Shown: positions 62,521 through 64,000 of the stretch, piece after piece
How positions within the stretch are numbered: position 1 is the first letter of the stretch
How the letters are laid out: every line of letters begins with the position of its first letter
Assembly (NCBI RefSeq): GCF_001580015.1
Contig: NZ_LSZQ01000052.1
Span: forward strand, 105,328-169,327
Source of the DNA: Cephaloticoccus primus
Lineage (GTDB): Bacteria; Verrucomicrobiota; Verrucomicrobiia; Opitutales; Opitutaceae
Length of the DNA stretch: 64,000 nucleotides
Direction: 5' to 3'
Translations under genes and position numbers: made by a program
Notes under the pieces: model-generated
Told to the model about the DNA's origin: nothing
Databases searched by the model: none
Seen by the model: the letters and a program-made list of their open reading frames with translations, nothing else

Positions 62521-63780
62521 TCAGACGATTTCGTAAGGAGGCAATACTTTATCTACGCGTGTTTTCTGGAGCTGGGCAAAGGCGGGGAGCCCGTTTTCGT
62601 GAGGCACGATGGACTCGCCCTGAATCAGGGGCTGGGCGTAGCGCGCGAACTGGAAGTTCATGCTCACGCCGTCCTCATTGATCCACTCGGGCGGGAGCAG
62701 CTTTACGCCGTTGGCGATGTCGCTGAGCGGCGCGAGGCCCGTCTCGCAGGTGTAGTGCTCGGTCTGCCCGCGCACAAAGGTGACCATCTTGTCGGTCTCT
62801 CCCCGGATCGCCGCGCGCACGGCCGCTTGGCCTGCGAGGAAGGCTTCATCGGAGTCGGTCTTGGAGGCCGCGTGCGCAGCGGCGCGCTGGATGAGGCCCG
62901 GCTTGGCGACGCGGACTTTCACGCCGGGCAGGCTCCCCTCAATGATCGCCGCGAGCGCGTCGCCGGCTCCGCCGAGCTGCGCATGCCCGAAGGCATCGGT
63001 CGCGGTGGACGCCGCGAGGTAGTTGCCATCTGCATCGACAAGTCCTTCGGCGACGACGATCGAGCAAAACTTCTCGCGCTTCAGCACGCGGGAGACATCG
63101 GCGACCACCTTCTCCTGGTTAAAGGGGACCTCGGGAAGCAGGATCAGGTGCGGCGGGTCGTGCGGGTGGTCGCGGCGCTTCGCCAGCGCGGCTCCCGCGG
63201 CGATCCAGCCCGCCGAGCGGCCCATGACTTCGATGATCGAGACGAGGTCGCCCTGCCCCATCGCTTCGCTATCGCAAGCGACTTCGCGGACGGTCGCCGC
63301 GAGGTACTTGATCACGCTGCCGTAGCCCGGGCAGTGGTCGGTGACGGGTAGGTCGTTGTCGATCGTCTTGGGCACGCCGATGACGCGCAGCTCGTAGCCT
63401 TGGGCCTGGGCGAGCTTGGAGATTTTATCCGCCGTGTCCTGCGAGTCGTTACCGCCGATGTAGAAAAAGTAGCGGATGTTGTGCGCCTTGAATACTTCGA
63501 GCACGCGCTCGAAATCCTGCTGCTTCTTGAGCTTGTAACGGCAGGTGCCCAGTGCCGCCCCGGGCGTGTGGCGCAGCGCGCGAATCTGCTGCTGCGACTC
63601 GGCAGCCAGATCGATGAAGTCCTCGTTCAGCAGGCCGAGGACGCCATTCAGCGTGCCGTAAATTTCCTCAATGCACTCGTGATTGAGAGCTTCGGCGATC
63701 ACACCGGCAACGCTGGCGTTGATGACAGAGGTGGGGCCGCCGGACTGGCCGACCAGGACGTTTCCTGCGAGTTCAGACAT
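62521..63780 (-). CDS. pfp: Phosphofructokinase, pyrophosphate-dependent type
   Basis: Phosphorylates fructose 6-phosphate, reversibly if pyrophosphate is the donor; 419 residues. It begins NVLVGQSGGPTSVINAS. Two positions point to pyrophosphate use: the donor loop reads GGNDS (109-113), with Asp where ATP enzymes have Gly, and the catalytic segment is PKTIDND (137-143), with Lys where ATP enzymes have Gly. EVMGRSAGWIAAGAALAKRR and HLILLPEVPF are also typical. ATG 63780 is chosen; the frame upstream is not conserved. Together with gpmI it supplies glycolysis. Donor specificity is inference from those two residues. Confidence 0.93.
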   Translation of the reverse strand: MSELAGNVLVGQSGGPTSVINASVAGVIAEALNHECIEEIYGTLNGVLGLLNEDFIDLAAESQQQIRALRHTPGAALGTCRYKLKKQQDFERVLEVFKAHNIRYFFYIGGNDSQDTADKISKLAQAQGYELRVIGVPKTIDNDLPVTDHCPGYGSVIKYLAATVREVACDSEAMGQGDLVSIIEVMGRSAGWIAAGAALAKRRDHPHDPPHLILLPEVPFNQEKVVADVSRVLKREKFCSIVVAEGLVDADGNYLAASTATDAFGHAQLGGAGDALAAIIEGSLPGVKVRVAKPGLIQRAAAHAASKTDSDEAFLAGQAAVRAAIRGETDKMVTFVRGQTEHYTCETGLAPLSDIANGVKLLPPEWINEDGVSMNFQFARYAQPLIQGESIVPHENGLPAFAQLQKTRVDKVLPPYEIV

Positions 63781-63886
63781 GATTGGTGATAAAGAGGTGA
63801 GCGTGCGGAAAAATTGAGTGGCGAAGCGTGAGGAGCCGCGCCTCGCACTGGCAAACCTAATCACCTTCCTGTTTTACACGCCAGAG

Positions 63887-64000
63887 CCACTGCGCGTGCG
63901 GTCTTCGACCGTTTTATTGTGCGGTGCACTCGTTGGTGCACCGTCTGGTGTCCCCTGCCATTTACTGTGTGGCTTGCGTGTTGGGCGTACCGCCCAACAC
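63887..64000. repeat. Multi-hairpin element, copy F, cut by right edge
   Basis: Begins CCACTGCGCGTGCGG like copy C, then follows copy E read in reverse: CGGTC-TTC-GACCG, TTTTATTGTGC, GGTGCAC-TCGTTG-GTGCACC, GTGTCCCCTGCCATTTACTG, and the left arm CTGTGTGGCTTG with the inner hairpin GTGTTGGGCG-TAC-CGCCCAACAC at the very edge. The rest is outside the window. Confidence 0.8.

Noticed and set aside
51111..64000. Integron attC sites as an explanation of the hairpin elements
   Set aside because: The elements lie between unrelated housekeeping genes in both orientations, lack the conserved core site and contain several hairpins each; no integrase is visible.

Overview
The window looks like a chromosomal segment of a high-G+C member of the Verrucomicrobiota, most likely Opitutales/Opitutaceae. 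The clues are the pyrophosphate-type phosphofructokinase, a large TonB-dependent receptor next to an ExbB/ExbD/TonB-like operon, secreted DUF2264 and GH105 sugar hydrolases, LptF/G-type lipopolysaccharide export, weak Shine-Dalgarno signals and several GTG/TTG starts. The phylum call is inference from gene content and sequence style, not from a 16S gene.

Layout. 1-4.3 kb (minus): a large Ala/Pro-rich protein of unknown function cut by the left edge, then gpmI. 4.5-11.1 kb (plus): a lower-G+C defence island with a single-chain type ISP restriction-modification enzyme and a coiled-coil membrane protein, abutting hemH. 12.4-19.5 kb (plus): a CzcCBA-type heavy-metal efflux operon bracketed by two histidine-rich proteins. 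19.7-25.9 kb (minus): three DUF2264 paralogues, one fused to a GH105 unsaturated-uronyl hydrolase, plus a relic of a second GH105 C-terminus. 26.3-39.5 kb (minus): the core transcription/translation block tRNA-Thr, tuf, tRNA-Trp, secE, nusG, rplK, rplA, rplJ, rplL, rpoB, rpoC. 39.6-44.8 kb (minus): a TPR protein and an ExbB-ExbD-TonB-like motor operon. 45.0-47.6 kb (minus): a TonB-dependent receptor with an attenuator-like leader. 48.3-51.1 kb (plus): pyrH, frr, proB. 51.5-63.8 kb: uvrD/pcrA, gltA, lptF/G, holA, an orphan sugar-type binding protein, purB and pfp.

From 51.1 kb to the right edge, five complete copies and one truncated copy of a quasi-palindromic intergenic element sit between the housekeeping genes. 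Each complete copy has terminal inverted repeats, and all but the 92-bp copy carry a series of nested hairpins. The same hairpin slot carries different but self-complementary stems in different copies while loops and junctions stay constant. This is the least explained structure in the window. The second is the receptor leader, where three complementary segments form a textbook terminator/antiterminator pair with no upstream gene to terminate.

Functionally, the DUF2264/GH105 cluster, the TonB-dependent receptor and the ExbBD/TonB-like motor suggest a life built on scavenging polysaccharides or chelates across an outer membrane. Two core proteins carry unusual substitutions: RpoC lacks the four cysteines of its second zinc site, and the ExbD-like protein has Asn where the proton-carrying Asp is expected.
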